From the NCBI GenBank assembly GCA_014904845.1, contig MU119336.1, positions 84,126 to 148,125 on the forward strand: a DNA stretch of 64,000 nt, given 5' to 3'. The DNA comes from Acephala macrosclerotiorum. Lineage: Eukaryota > Ascomycota > Leotiomycetes > Helotiales > Mollisiaceae. Below the pieces are notes generated by a model that did no database searches, had not been told where the DNA came from, and worked only from the letters and a program-made list of their open reading frames with translations. Numbering within the stretch: the stretch's first letter is position 1; every line of letters begins with the position of its first letter. A program made the position numbers and the translations under genes. This document shows, one piece after another, positions 33,264 to 44,761 of the stretch.

Positions 33264-33581
33264 TCAGCTGAAACCCAAACACGGTGCAATGATTCCATTC
33301 ATTGCTGTAGCATCGTCCCCTGCTGCCATGACATCCACAAGTATCTTCTCTTGACCCTTTCTCCTGATGTCCCATGGTTCGTGAATCCTTCAAACTCCCT
33401 CAACGCCCAATCTTAAGAACAACCTGGTAGCTTCTAATTGTTTGACTAGCAATCGTTTGTGTCGTTGGCTCGCGAAGGAAGGATCTGCTTCGATGGCTTC
33501 TTGGACTTTGGGATCGCGGAGGCGGCAGAGGAGGGCCATGAGCTCATTGCTCATTCTCTGATCGTGGAATGTGGGAGCCAT
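33264..33581 (-). pseudogene. Small gene with one in-frame stop
   Basis: From the ATG at 33581 the frame reads 63 residues (MAPTFHDQRMSNELMALLCRL...), meets TGA at 33390-33392, and continues in the same frame for about 41 more coding-like residues (RIHEPWDIRRKGQEKILVDVMAAG...) to a second TGA at 33264-33266. TGA could come from CGA by a single transition. Product not recognised. It could also be a real 63-aa protein, with the downstream similarity a coincidence. Confidence 0.4.
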
Positions 33582-34822
33582 TGTACTACAGTCTTGGTCA
33601 GAGTTCCGGGTACCTCGCTTAACAAAGAAGTTGTGATGAATACTTACATCAACTCGGTGATTGCGAGGAGGGGCGAGCTCGACGCGGAAATGTTTGGGGA
33701 TGTGATTGTGGAAGTGTCTGTTCTTGATCCACGAATTTCTGGAACGAGAATGTCGAAAAAAGTACAGCTCTTATACACAGTGGCGCTAACCCCCGGATTC
33801 TTCTCGGACTCATTTTCACAAATCCTCTCCTGTCCGCTGGGAAACGAAGTTGACCAACCGAGATCAGACACTTAGGGCTGGCCGTCGTCCTAGTGAATTA
33901 CCGAGATTCTGATGAAATTTTACAATAGATGTCCATTCTGCATGGAACAACGGGGTGCTGGCATTTCTGCACGTATTGTTTGTTCTTGTTCAAATTTTAG
34001 ATGGATTAGCCTTTTGAATGTACAGAAAGTATTTAATCAAAGAATAACAGCGGATTGAAGGTGAGTTTCTGTCTTGTGAATCACTTGAAAGTTCGCAGAG
34101 TTCTCTTGATAATGTTTAAGTTGAAGGGGTTGGCTTTTGCAATAAGATATCCACAAAATAGAGGACGTTTAAGAAATGACTCAAAACCCAACCAGAATGT
34201 CTGTTTGACGAGTTACCTGGTGACTGAGAATGTGCTCCTGAAATTTTACATCCACGCAAGGACTTTAATTTCCCATTTTGAGTAGTTTGCATTCATGAGA
34301 CTTGCAGATCATGAAATTTTAGGAAGCTCAGGGGCTCGCTTAACCCCGCCCCTGAGAATAGCGAGCACCAACTTACCAACTTATGGAAGGGACAGCGACC
34401 CCCAAGAGAGCCGGTAGAGCTTAAAGCACATGCTATAAAAGACTTCAGGCTACTGGGCTTCATATTGTCGAAGTTGTTCCTCGCATGAAGAGATGAGCTC
34501 AGTGTTCGAGTCCGCATCCAGACCTAGACATAGCCTCGAGCGACTCTTACGGCGTACAATCAGAAAGTAAGCCAAGCACCGTAACGAAAATTTCAGCAAA
34601 ATAATTCGTCAATACATCGCAGAAATTGATTGCTGATATTTTGGCCCACCTTCAATCCCTCATGCCCAATAAAAACAAGATCCAAAAGAGGCTTGCGATC
34701 TCAGCTTCCTGGCGCTCGTCCTTTGCTCAGGCGTCGCTGTTTTCTCATTCACTTTCCGAGCTACTCTGTTAACATCACCAATATCGCTCCCCCAAATCAA
34801 CCAGCTATTACTGATGCAGGAC
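33582..34822. other. Gene-free spacer of 1.2 kb
   Basis: Open frames here mirror the antisense of the neighbouring small gene or lack any coding signal. Nothing else seen. Confidence 0.45.
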
Positions 34823-35575
34823 TTACAATTTCTCCTTCCCTTCCTCCTCCTTCGACTCCCCACCACCCTCAATCTTCAACACCTTCGACGCTGGCGGCGA
34901 AGGCGCCGTTCTAGGCGTCAAAAAGTCCGACTCCAAAGACCTCTCAGGTCTCAAAACCTTAATAATCTTGATTTCTTTCCTTACGGGATTATCCTTCACC
35001 GGCACAGGCGGAGGCGTCAAAGCCGGCGAAGGCGGTGGAGGACTCGGAGTGTGTACCGGGGACGGCACTCTCGATGGTCTTGGGGGAGGCACCAACACCT
35101 GAACACCAACATTCCTCGTCCTCACTCCAACTTCTTCAGTCCTCAAGTTCATCTTCAACTCGAGCAAGAAATCATCGAATGTCTTTACTAGCGCTAGACT
35201 TTTTTCGTTCAATGGATCCTTTTCCTTCGCTCCGTTCAGGAAACAGAAAAGTCTTCCTACCCAAGCGAATTTTTTTTGGAAAGGATGTCGCGCTTGAGAA
35301 TTTTGATTTTGGCGCCAGGTCAGATCCCATTCTATATCGTGCAATTGCCATTGTAAATGGTTTATTCTTGTTTCGGAGATCAGGTCTCGTTGTCGAGAGA
35401 GGAGTCTTTGGGTGAGGATGGTGTTCCAGACGCTTTTGCAATGGGTGATGCGGTCTTGGTATGTTTTGAGGGGATTATGGAGGGGTTTCTTGATGAATGC
35501 GGGGGTTGGATTTCTTTTGTTGAATGGTAGGAAGCGCATGGTGGTGGTGTATAGATGTTGGGATGTTGGGAACAC
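34823..35575 (-). CDS. Uncharacterised helical protein with proline-rich linker (YQ-R family)
   Basis: An open frame of up to 250 aa; the Met at codon 13 (MRFLPFNKRN) may be the true start. The N-terminal half is helical, with KTYQDRITHCKSVWNTIL at its front. A related motif begins the products at 56984 and 60188. A helix pair (INHLQWQLHDIEWDL) and KKFAWVGRLFCFLNG follow. The middle is proline-rich (PPPRPSRVPSPVHTPSPPPP) and the end acidic and Lys-rich. No enzyme motif and no signal peptide. Part of a small, divergent family in this window. Confidence 0.5.
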   Translation of the reverse strand: MFPTSQHLYTTTMRFLPFNKRNPTPAFIKKPLHNPLKTYQDRITHCKSVWNTILTQRLLSRQRDLISETRINHLQWQLHDIEWDLTWRQNQNSQARHPFQKKFAWVGRLFCFLNGAKEKDPLNEKSLALVKTFDDFLLELKMNLRTEEVGVRTRNVGVQVLVPPPRPSRVPSPVHTPSPPPPSPALTPPPVPVKDNPVRKEIKIIKVLRPERSLESDFLTPRTAPSPPASKVLKIEGGGESKEEEGKEKL

Positions 35576-35946
35576 CTAGGAAAGAAATTTATAGTAGACT
35601 TGAAGAGGGCGGGTGAACATTCACCGAAAGTTGTGAATCACAACCAAAGCCCGAGACAATACCTGAAAATATTCATAAAACTCATAACGCTCTAACCAAA
35701 ACTCCAAAAAAGGATTCGGACTTTCATAAAAACGCACAACAGCCCACTTGAGGCTTCCCAAGCTCAAGCACCAACAGGCGTACTTCCCCTACTCTCAACG
35801 TCCAACAACTCATCTCCCTGGCGCCCATCCAACCTCTGCACAACAACTCAAAGAATCCTATTAGCAATTTTCTCCTCCTTCTTCGCCAACTTCTCCAGCT
35901 TCTTATCTCCCTTCTTATAAATCCCTGCGATCTTCTCGTCTCGCTC
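35576..35946. other. Spacer
   Basis: Only short low-quality frames. Upstream of the 34.8-kb gene and downstream of the 363-aa gene, both on the minus strand. Confidence 0.4.
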
Positions 35947-37091
35947 CTACACAACCCCCTTCCTCGCATCCTCCAAAGATGATAATTCCTGCTCCGCTCT
36001 AGCTTCGATGCGGTGCCTGTCTGTTTCGTCTCTCGTTTTGTTCAGGTCGTCAAGACGACGCTGATGCACCTCTGCACTGTCTCTATCGATTTGCTCCAAG
36101 TCTCGTTCTGAGGCGTTGATGATGGATTCTGCTTCAGGAGCTTTATCGAGACGGGCGGAGGCAGACTTATCAGCGGCCTTCGTCATCTTCGTATCGGCGC
36201 GCTTGTTCATCCATCTCAATGGAGCGCCACCATACTTCTCATAAACACCCTTCGGCTGCACAGGCTCGGTCTCAAACTCCAACGGAGCGATGTACCCATT
36301 CAGTGCTCTAATCCTTCTCATCCTCGGATCCTCAACACTGGACGTTGTCCTCTCATGCGTACGTACTCCTTGTTCCGTAGGATGGCGAATAAGCGCTCCA
36401 GTTTGCGGTGTGAGGTCGCTCAGTTCTTCGAGAGGAGGTAAGGCGAGTTTTCCTTTTGGGTCGAGATTCTCTGGTCCAACTCCGACTTCTGCCATCATCT
36501 TCTTGGTTGACATGATCTTAACAATCAATCCCCTCGGAGCGAAGATATTTTGGTTAGCTTTCTTCATGTACCTCCTCACGCGAACGACTGAGACGCCTGC
36601 GGAGCCGAGCACAGAAACGACTTGAAAGACTCCTCCAACTGCTTGAGCGGGAAGGATTTGTGATCTGGGAAGAGCGCCGCCGGCGACGTGGGCGGCTTGG
36701 AAGATTGGGGAGGAGACGAATGCATTGTTTAGGCCGTCGATGAATTGGATGTATTCTTCTTTTGGGATTGGGATTGGGAGGTTGCGGAGGGAAGGGGAGT
36801 ATGCACGAGCGAATGGGGAGAAGGTTTTAATTAAGAAGATGTTGGTTTGTTCTGTGGGTTTGTTAGCGATGAGAATTGGAGTGGTGGAAAGAGGGGAGAC
36901 TAACGAGGTATGACGATGGGTTTCTCTAAGGTGAGGTTGTTCTGTGCTGGCGTGGGGTATGTTGATTCGGTGTTTGCGGTTGCGGTGTATTGAGACGGAT
37001 TGGAGTTGCGAGTTGGCTCATAGTTCCGTTCTGAGGCTTCGTAGATTGTGGAAGCCGAGCTTTGCATCTGGGCCTTCTCTGATACCGACAT
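35947..37091 (-). CDS. Uncharacterised conserved ascomycete protein, 363 aa
   Basis: Exon 1 37091-36905 and exon 2 36851-35947 join over a 53-bp intron (GTTAGT donor, CGCTAAC branch, ACAG acceptor), turning two separate frames into one protein. Motifs that I associate with a widespread but unnamed ascomycete family are EKPIVIPQ at the splice junction, SPFARAYSPSL, EEYIQFIDGLNNAF, and RRYMKKANQNIFAPRGL followed by KIMSTKKMMAEVG. A mildly hydrophobic, Gly/Ala-rich stretch lies between (about 107-148). The C-terminal third is a charged coiled coil (RDLEQIDRDSAEVHQRRLDDL). Function unknown. The first exon overlaps in antiparallel-free fashion (same strand, other frame) with the open frame at 37018-37464. 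Confidence 0.72.
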
Positions 37092-37464
37092 GGCAAAGAA
37101 TTGAGGGTGTGATGTGAGCGAGGGGTCGGTCCTGAAGTAGCGTGTGGTTGAGAAGTTTATTGCAGGCGCTCAGAGATGCGTTTGTGAAGATGATACTAAT
37201 AATGAAACGAGTATATGTTGAAAGAAGGAAGATTGATGTGGTGATGTGGATTGTGACGAACGAAACATTGCCGATGAGACCACGACCATACTTATACAGA
37301 TCGAGGTCGTTGCTTGTTGCTGCAAGCTTCGTCGCCCAGCCAAAACTCATAGCCTCGTTACAGACGGCAAGGATACCGATTACGAAGCTTAGTTCGACAG
37401 GAAGCAGCTTAGAAAAGAACGATTTCTGCAAAGAGGGTTCACTAGGTTCTCCAAACTTGTACAT
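37018..37464 (-). CDS. Possible small membrane protein overlapping the next gene
   Basis: A 148-aa frame starting MYKFGEPSEPSLQKSFFSKLL. Two to three hydrophobic segments (VELSFVIGILAVCNEAMSF, NVSFVTIHITTSIFLL and TYTRFIISIIFTN) give it a membrane-protein look. Its 3' end overlaps the first exon of the 363-aa gene by 74 bp in another frame, so at least the tail may be wrong, for example through an unseen splice. Confidence 0.3.
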   Translation of the reverse strand: MYKFGEPSEPSLQKSFFSKLLPVELSFVIGILAVCNEAMSFGWATKLAATSNDLDLYKYGRGLIGNVSFVTIHITTSIFLLSTYTRFIISIIFTNASLSACNKLLNHTLLQDRPLAHITPSILCHVGIREGPDAKLGFHNLRSLRTEL

Positions 37465-38459
37465 CGCCTAGGATGAAGCTTGATCGACGGCTTTCAGCCT
37501 TGCAGACCAGTAGGGGAGTGCTCCCATCGCTGCGTCATCTAGGATCTCGACCAGGGAAATAAGACCTCAGCTGTATGAGGCTGAGTATCTCACGCTGTGG
37601 GGATTGCTAATCATCTCTCTGGCTTGTACTGCTGTTGATATTATTGGTACAATCGCCCAATATCAAACCAATGAAGGATAGGAACAGCAATTAAGGTCCA
37701 AATAAAGGTATCATAAGCTTTAAGTGGGTTCTAATGGGCTACATGTCTCGCTCTAATACGCGTATCTTCTGTTGTTCTGGGGTTTGAGGCTTTTGGGAAA
37801 GCTTCCCGAGGAATTCGAATTCGGATAGATATGATTGGCCCGTATTCGCATTTGAAACTCGTACTCGCTCGCATCTTGGCATCAAAATTATACACGTCTT
37901 CGCTCTCATCCGAAGAAGCCGTCAACAACACAACTTGGTGTTGATGAGACATTCTCGTCGAAATCATGTTGAGAAGGCGCAACAATGCCAAACTCATCTC
38001 TACTCAGAAGATGCAGAAGGTCGCAGATCGCAGCAGACCTTAGATGTCTTTTCCCAGACTCACACCACCGTCGACATCAAATCTGGCCTACGAACTATTC
38101 GAACATGAGGTCGACGCGTCTCTAACGAGGCTCAATAATCAAGCTCATCACTCGTCGGGCCTATTCTCGGATGCGCCCGCGCGCCCATGAAATGTTCAGA
38201 TCTCCTGGAAGGATCAACAACCATAAAATCTCGGGAACTATTTCGGGCATCAGCCCCAGACTTCGGGTTCGTACTCGCAATACCCGAACTTCCCCGTGGT
38301 CGGGTCCCGGCAGTCGACACTACACTTCTCAGCCATCGTCGTCGTGACATTGAAAACAATGGGCGGCATGAGTAGCTACTCACATCATCGAGCAGAAATG
38401 ATGGGTTGTTGTCGTCCAGTTCCGATAGCGCCATTACAGCCTCAGGTTCTCGGTGAGTT
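37465..38459. other. Gene-free stretch with weak ORFs
   Basis: Two minus-strand frames (37731-37997 and 38132-38434) contain no recognised motif. Possibly further decayed sequence of the relic that follows. Confidence 0.35.
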
Positions 38460-38901
38460 TATAAGGCCTAGACTACTTTCAACAAGTCCCCGAGTCAATC
38501 CCTCGGTACTCCTCCACTTATCAGACTCTCATAAGATCTTCAGAACTCCCAACAGAAGCCTTTTCCGAACCAATATACGGCAACAAGATGCGAAACCCTC
38601 GCGAGGTCATCGACGATGTCGCAATGAATATTGCCATCAAGGTGATTGACTTGTACCTTCCTGGCCCCTTCAAAAACCCCAAAACAAAGCAAACTTCAAA
38701 AAGGGGGAACTCCGCGATCAGCTTCAGCGAAGTGTATTCTCCAAAGACATTTTCGACATCGGCAAGAAAATCTCAGGTTATTGCAGCGGTCAGAGAAACT
38801 TCAAACGCGAATTAATAATGACGGCTCGGCTGTTAACCTTAGAACAGGAAGGTGGCATGAGACACCCCTGCATAAAGACCCCACAATTGCGTCGACGATA
38901 G
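38460..38901 (+). pseudogene. Decayed unidentified gene in two frames
   Basis: One frame reads PESIPRYSSTYQTLIRSSE through NKMRNPREVIDDVAMNIAIK up to about 38680. Coding-like sequence then continues one frame over with KKGELRDQLQRSVFSKDIF through GYCSGQRNFKREL to the TAG at 38899-38901. The change of frame near 38670-38700 lies in runs of A and C, a likely slip site, and no good intron explains it. Start not found. Family not recognised. Confidence 0.4.
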
Positions 38902-38949
38902 CAATAACCCCGCTATCCCTTGCTGTCTACTTCACTAGGCAAAAGTCAA

Positions 38950-39000
38950 TGACGTTGGAGTGAGATTTTTCTGCGCAGGGAGGGTTTCGAGATATAAAAT
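38950..39000 (+). promoter_or_regulatory. Promoter elements of the aldo-keto reductase gene
   Basis: TGACGT (38950-38955) resembles a CRE/AP-1-type site. GATATAAAA (38991-38999) is a good TATA box 147-155 bp before the ATG, followed by a C/T-rich stretch. Function inferred from position. Confidence 0.45.
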
Positions 39001-39145
39001 TTTTCTCTCCTCACATCTGTCCTTTCTTTCACAAACGTCCACCAAAAACACCACACCTCACTTCAATTCAATTACAGTAAGCCTACCACCCAATCAACCC
39101 CTCATCCTACTCAATTGACAAACGATCTCCAGAAAATCATCCAGA

Positions 39146-40306
39146 ATGCCAGCCCAAGGATTCCCCCAAACCGGCAAACGGTTCGAGCCAAAGAACATGC
39201 TCTTCCGCTACCTGGGCGATACCGGTCTCAAAGTCTCTGTCCTCGGGCTCGGAGGCTGGTTGACGTACGGCAGCGAAAACGGCGTCAAGGAAATCGAGCA
39301 AACAGCTCAATGTCTGCAAGAGGCGTGGGATCATGGGATTAACTTTTTTGATACGGCGGAGGTGTATGCGGAGGGACAGAGTGAGATTATTATGGGAAAG
39401 GCGTTGAAGAAGTGTGGGTTTGAGAGGGATGATTATGTTATTACTACTAAGTTGATGTTTGGTGATGGTACGTTGGCTTCCTTTCGAATCAGCAAAGGTG
39501 GGATGGTGTTGATGATCTGAACAGGAAACGGATTCCCAAACAACCACGGCCTCTCCCGAAAACACATCATCGAAGGCATGAAGCGATCCCTCAAACGACT
39601 CGAACTCGATTCCGTCGATGTCGTGTACGCCCACCGAGCCGATTTCTGGTGTACACCAATGGAAGAAACCGTTCGCGCTTTCAACACCTTGATTGAACAC
39701 GGCCATGCCCACTACTGGGGTACATCCGAATGGTCTGCCTTCGAAATTGAGCATGCACAACACGTTGCTACGAGACTCGGCCTTCAAGGTCCGGTGGTTG
39801 AGCAACCCCAGTATAACATGTTCATCCGTGATCGATTCGAAGCCGAATACGCGCCACTATACAAACTCTATAACTATGGAACTACGATCTGGTCTCCATT
39901 ATACCAGGGGATCTTGACTGGCAAATACAACGACGGCGTCCCCAAAGATTCCCGTTACGCAACAATCTCTAAAGACCAAGCTTCCATGTTCGATACTCCC
40001 GAGAAGAAAGCGCAGATTGAGAAAGTTCGCTCCCTCTCAAAGATTGCTGAGAAGCTCGGAGGAAGTGTTGGAAATCTGGCATTGGCGTGGGTTGTAAAGA
40101 ACCCACATATTTCTGTTGCAATCTTGGGTGCGACCAAAGCTTCTCAGATCACGGAGAACGTCAAGTGTCTTGAGTTGTTGCCAAAATTGTCAGATGAGGT
40201 TATGAAGGAGATCGAGGGCATCTTGGATAACACTCCCAAGGTTCCCGGTCCGAACCCGCCGAGCAGAGCTCAGATGACTCTCAATCAGGCTTTGGCTAAC
40301 TTGTGA
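39146..40306 (+). CDS. Aldo-keto reductase, voltage-gated K-channel beta-subunit type
   Basis: Exons 39146-39467 and 39525-40306 (57-bp intron, GTACGT donor, ACAG acceptor) encode 367 aa. A TIM-barrel NADPH reductase of the Kv-beta-like group: MLFRYLGDTGLKVSVLGLGGWLT at the start, then the AKR tetrad Asp69 and Tyr74 (FFDTAEVY), Lys102 (TTKLMFG) and His144 (YAHRADF). EQPQYNMFIRDRFE, SPLYQGILTGKYN and the cofactor-binding ILGATKASQITENV complete the family pattern. It probably reduces aldehydes or ketones in the cytosol. The His at 144 is retained, whereas animal channel beta subunits have Asn there, so it should be an enzyme. Length is usual. Confidence 0.93.
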
Positions 40307-41131
40307 GGATGAGGATGAGGAGGAGAAGCATAAAACTTACTATTGGCCAGCTGCTAGAAATTTCCTTCTTGGAGTCATAGAATAGACTCAATAGAGGCAC
40401 AAAATGAAAGTAGATTTCACGATGGGTGTCGTCTTTTGATTGTCTCCTGGAAGGATGCTCACCTCAAGTGAGGGGTGTCTTCAGGCTCCATTCGCTATTT
40501 TACAGCGTTTGCCAGGGCCAGGTTCAGGGCCTCGGTCCCCGAATTACAGCGTATCAAGTACCCTGCCTGGCTCTGACTGAGCAAGCGCTCATTGGCGCCT
40601 TCCTCAGATGGCTTGAAGCCTGAGGTGTGCCTGCATGCAGCTGTCATCATTTCTGCAGCGCGGGGTGCCTCCACCCACCACCTCCACTCTGATTTTCTTA
40701 CAACATCCCTAGAACCAGGTTTCGCCGGTCCTATTGTTTCGATGCTGAGGTAGGGTGCCTCTAGTCTCACAGTTCACCGACTCTACTTGCGCTATCCTCG
40801 GGAGGCTAGAAGGGCCTTTGAGCAGTCTGCTTAATCCAACATTTCCTACTCACACACACAGTCTATTGGATCACAATTTCCCGATACTGCATCATGCGCA
40901 AGGCTGCGTAGGGTGCCTCCCACACCTCAGCCAGTTGACTGCATCGCGTCTCGTTGTATCATTGTCACGGGGATGATAGGGTGCCTCCGCCCGAGCCAGC
41001 TCTTCAACTCAATGGCAGCGATGGTATCTCAGCATCGCTTCACACCCACATAATTTTCACAACAGTGCGAGTCAGCTTAAGGGCTCTACATTCAATTCGT
41101 GTTTCAAGGGTCGAGCTCAACACTCGATACT
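40307..41131 (+). promoter_or_regulatory. Upstream region of the EST1-like gene with repeated GGGTGCCT words
   Basis: No gene supported. The word GGGTGCCTC (usually TAGGGTGCCTC) occurs four times on the plus strand, at about 40663, 40753, 40911 and 40979, each in a different context. The spacing is 68-158 bp. Possibly binding sites of a regulator, or remains of a short repeat. Confidence 0.4.
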
Positions 41132-44100
41132 ATGGGAACTCTAGGCGCAATGCTGCTGCTATTGTTCCTGCTTTTTATCTGCGGCAGCTTTCAAGATGGG
41201 AATTTCACCTCACTCGAAGCATTTCCGTCAGCTACTAGCCTTACGGCAAGTGCGGTTGTGGCCATTACGATGTAAGTCAATTTTCAACTTGATGGATGGG
41301 AAGTAGTTACTGACGTCTTCACAGAGAGGCTCGCCAGGTTGATGAGGTCACTCTTTTGATCCAGCACTCGACGAGTCCTAGCTGTCCGACGGGTACCGGC
41401 TACGAGGGACATACTCTACCATCGGCAGGACCTTCGAACTCATCTGCCAACCATGTTGAACCTGCACCCAACGGTTCCCAATCCCGGGCTGAATCATTTT
41501 CGCGCAACAACGTTGCCATCGAGGTTACACCTCACGTCGCAAATACCAGCAATGCAACCCTCGGCGGGCAAGCACGCTCAATCCATCTTGATCCTTCTAG
41601 ACGAGACGCGGGAAGCCAGGGAACAGAATCAGATAATGATTCTCCTTCCAGTAACAATACACAATCGCAAAATGACAACGTCGCAAATCGCTGGATTGCT
41701 CATCTAAGAAAAACCAACGATAAGAAACGCAAAAGTCAGCTTTGGTCAGAATATGATTCACCACTAGAGTCTCCAAAATCAAAGCCTGTACCAAAGGTTG
41801 GTTTGACTGCATTGGCTGCTGGGGCACTCTACCTCGCTACCCTCGACCCGGACAAGAGAAGGAAACGCCAAAAGACACAAGAGCCAGATGAATCACCAGC
41901 TACAACTTCCAATGAGCCATTAAATGCCACCCTTCAGCCAGAGACTCGACCTATCTCACAAGAGCAGCTTGTTGCTGAAGTGAAAGGTATCTACGCTGGT
42001 CTCGTGATGGTGGAAGCAAAATGCATTGAGGTCGACAACAAGCAGACAACACTTGCCAATTCAGGCGCCCCACCGATCCTCAATAATGAACAATGGGAAG
42101 CTCTCATCGCATTACATCGCACATTACTCCATGAGCACCATGATTTCTTCTTGGCATCTCAACATCCCTCCGCCAGCCCAGCGTTGCGATGCCTAGCTTC
42201 AAAATATGCCATGCCCGCTAGGATGTGGCGACATGGCATACATTCCTTTCTCGAGCTTCTCAGATCTCGTTTGCCACATTCTCTAGATCATCTACTGGCA
42301 TTCATCCGCCTTGCGTATTCCATGATGGGATTGTTGTACGAGACCGTTCCGGCGTTTGAAGATACATGGATAGAGTGCATGGGTGACCTTGGGCGCTATC
42401 GAATGGCCATCGAGGACGACGACATCCGAGAAAGAGAAGTTTGGACGGGTGTGGCGCGACATTGGTACTCGAAAGCATCTGACAAAACACCTACGACAGG
42501 CCGACTTTATCATCACCTTGCGATCTTGGCAAGACCAAATGTTTTGCAGCAATTATTCTATTACTCAAAATCCCTATGCGTGGATGTCCCTTTTATCTCT
42601 GCGCGAGAATCGATTCTTACACTCTTCGACCCTGTTCTCGATGCTGACGCCACTTATCATCAGCTGAGACTGCCCCCTCTCCATGTGGCTTTCGTGAAAG
42701 CACACGCGCTTCTATTCAAGAATGACTTAGACGGCTTCGAGCGCCCATACCATGACTTCATCAGATTATTGGACAATCAAATCGGTCAAGTTACTCGGAA
42801 ATTCATGGAACAAGGCTATCATATTGCAATTGCAAATAGTGTTGCAATGCTCGGATTCGGGTCAAAGGATAGCCTGCTCATCAGAGCCATGGGATCCTCG
42901 ATTGAACAGCATGGCGACTTCGACGACCTTTCATCGAACGACCTCTCTTTTCAAGCTGCTCGAAGAATGGCCAATGCGACTCTCGGGACTGTTCTCCAAA
43001 GACTAGACGATCCAAGCATTCTACCTTTTGTTCACGTCTCGCTAGCATTCATGCATCGCATGTCTCATTATCCTCGGACCAGGAGCCTCGTGCAAGCCAC
43101 CTTTCCATGGAAATCGCTGGCATCTCTCCTCAACAACCTTCTAGAGTCCTATGACACATCCTTGGGGACTATCGACAGGGACATCTTCCCGATTCCAAAT
43201 GAAGTTGAAGTTCGTCCATTTCCTGAAGATTTTGCTATGCGTGGTTTATTATGGGCCGAAGAGTACTTTCCTAGCAGTTGGTTCTCTGAAGAAGTTGACT
43301 ACGACGACAAATGGGATAATCTTGCTTCCATGATCCCACAACGAAGAGAGAGAATTCTTTGGCTCGCTGTTCGCATCGCGCAAGGGTTCCCGTCGGCTTT
43401 GAAATACGACCCCGCTTCCTATAACCCAATTCACACCGAGTTCAACAAACCACGTTTCTCTGTCCAAACAGGTTTGTATTCTTCTGGCTGCTCGTCAAAC
43501 ACGACTTCAAGTTTCGAATCATCGCCAGAATTTGATGTCTCTTCTGCCGGCTCTTCAAGCCTAGGACCGGACCGAAGCACAAGGTATCATCCGACAGACG
43601 ATAACCCGCGATTCAACGGAATCCACGCCACCCTAGCTTTGCCAGTGGAGGAATCGGAGGAGTCTTGTGATAGGTGCTCCCATATGCCCCAAGTGAGCTC
43701 TGAGGACGTTCCGTACTCGACAAAAGGAAGCCTTGAAACTCTCGAGGGTTGGCTATCGGATTTGATTAATCTAGACATTGCTTTAGACGACAGCAAAACT
43801 GCTGAAGCACTCCAGATCGACGCAGAGTTCGGCCAGAGCCCTTCACGGAGCACAGAAAAACTAATACCGCCTTTGAGTGTTGCCACCCCCACCGATCTAG
43901 TAGTATTAAATTACGCCGAGAATGAGCCCGATGGCAAGGACCTAACCAAGGGCCTGAGGTCAGATTTGCACCATGAACAGGGCGATAAGGACGACCGAGA
44001 AGATCAGGATGAAAACGAAGCAGAGAGGGACAGTCCTCTTCCTCCTTTGGCGGTGGTGCGGGATAGTGACAAGCTATCACCCTCAGCCCCATGGACCACC

Positions 44101-44637
44101 TCTCCAGTTGATGATGAGAAATGTCCCCAAGGCCCACCAACTGGACCTGCCCAGCCTCCATCCTCCAAGTCTTACCCGCGAAGTCCTCCATCCACACTCC
44201 CCTCGCCAAGAGCGAGCGTGTCTCCTACCTCATCCGGGTCATCCCCAAACTCATTGAAACCCCACACTTGCACCCATTGCCAAAAAGCATTCGCTCGCAT
44301 AAGTGATATGAAGTAAGTCCCTCCCTTTCTCCTTTAGCTTTCCATCTTCCCCATTCTCCACTACCCACTAACAACGCCGCCCAGCAAGCACATCAAGTAC
44401 CACACCAAGCCAATCAGCTGCCAAGTATGTGGTCATAACTTTGGTAGGCAGAGGGATTTGTTAAGGCATCAACATGGAGTCCATAAGGATCTTTTCGGGG
44501 AAGAGGAATTCCCGTGTCTGTTTGAGGAGTGTAAGAAAGCCGGGGTGAAGTTTTCCAGGAGAGATAATTTGGGGAGGCATTTGAGGAGGCGGCACGGTGG
44601 GGGTGGAGACAAGGATCAGGGGCAGCCTGAGAGTTAG
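41132..44637 (+). CDS. EST1/SMG7-like protein with C-terminal C2H2 fingers
   Basis: Exons 41132-41271, 41325-44312 and 44385-44637 (1,126 aa). The first join (GTAAGT donor, ACTGAC branch) is inferred because the large frame has no ATG near its start; without it the first in-frame Met is far downstream. The middle carries the EST1-type DNA/RNA-binding region: VWTGVARHWYSKASDK, TTGRLYHHLAILARP, LFYYSKSLCVDVPF, SARESILTLFDP. The C-terminus has two to three C2H2-type units: CTHCQKAFARISDMN, KHIKYHTKPISC, VCGHNFGRQRDLLRHQ and SRRDNLGRHLRRRH. EST1/SMG proteins act in telomere maintenance or mRNA decay; the added fingers suggest a nuclear regulator. Oddly, exon 1 encodes a very hydrophobic MLLLLFLLFICG stretch. 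Confidence 0.75.
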
Positions 44638-44761
44638 TTGTCTTTCTCTCGGTTTTCTAATGAGTTGGGCGTTGAGGAGGCTTTCTGTTGGAGGTCAGGG
44701 TATGATAAGAGGCGCGGCGAGAGAGAGAGATGAAATGAATGATACCCATAACGCCTTTGAT

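Noticed and set aside
33459..33875. 138-codon plus-strand ORF
   Set aside because: Largely antisense to the minus-strand small gene; no family resemblance.
40495..40770. 91-codon minus-strand ORF ending NSGTEALNLALANAVK, resembling an aminotransferase loop
   Set aside because: The likeness is a few residues only and no flanking sequence supports such an enzyme.
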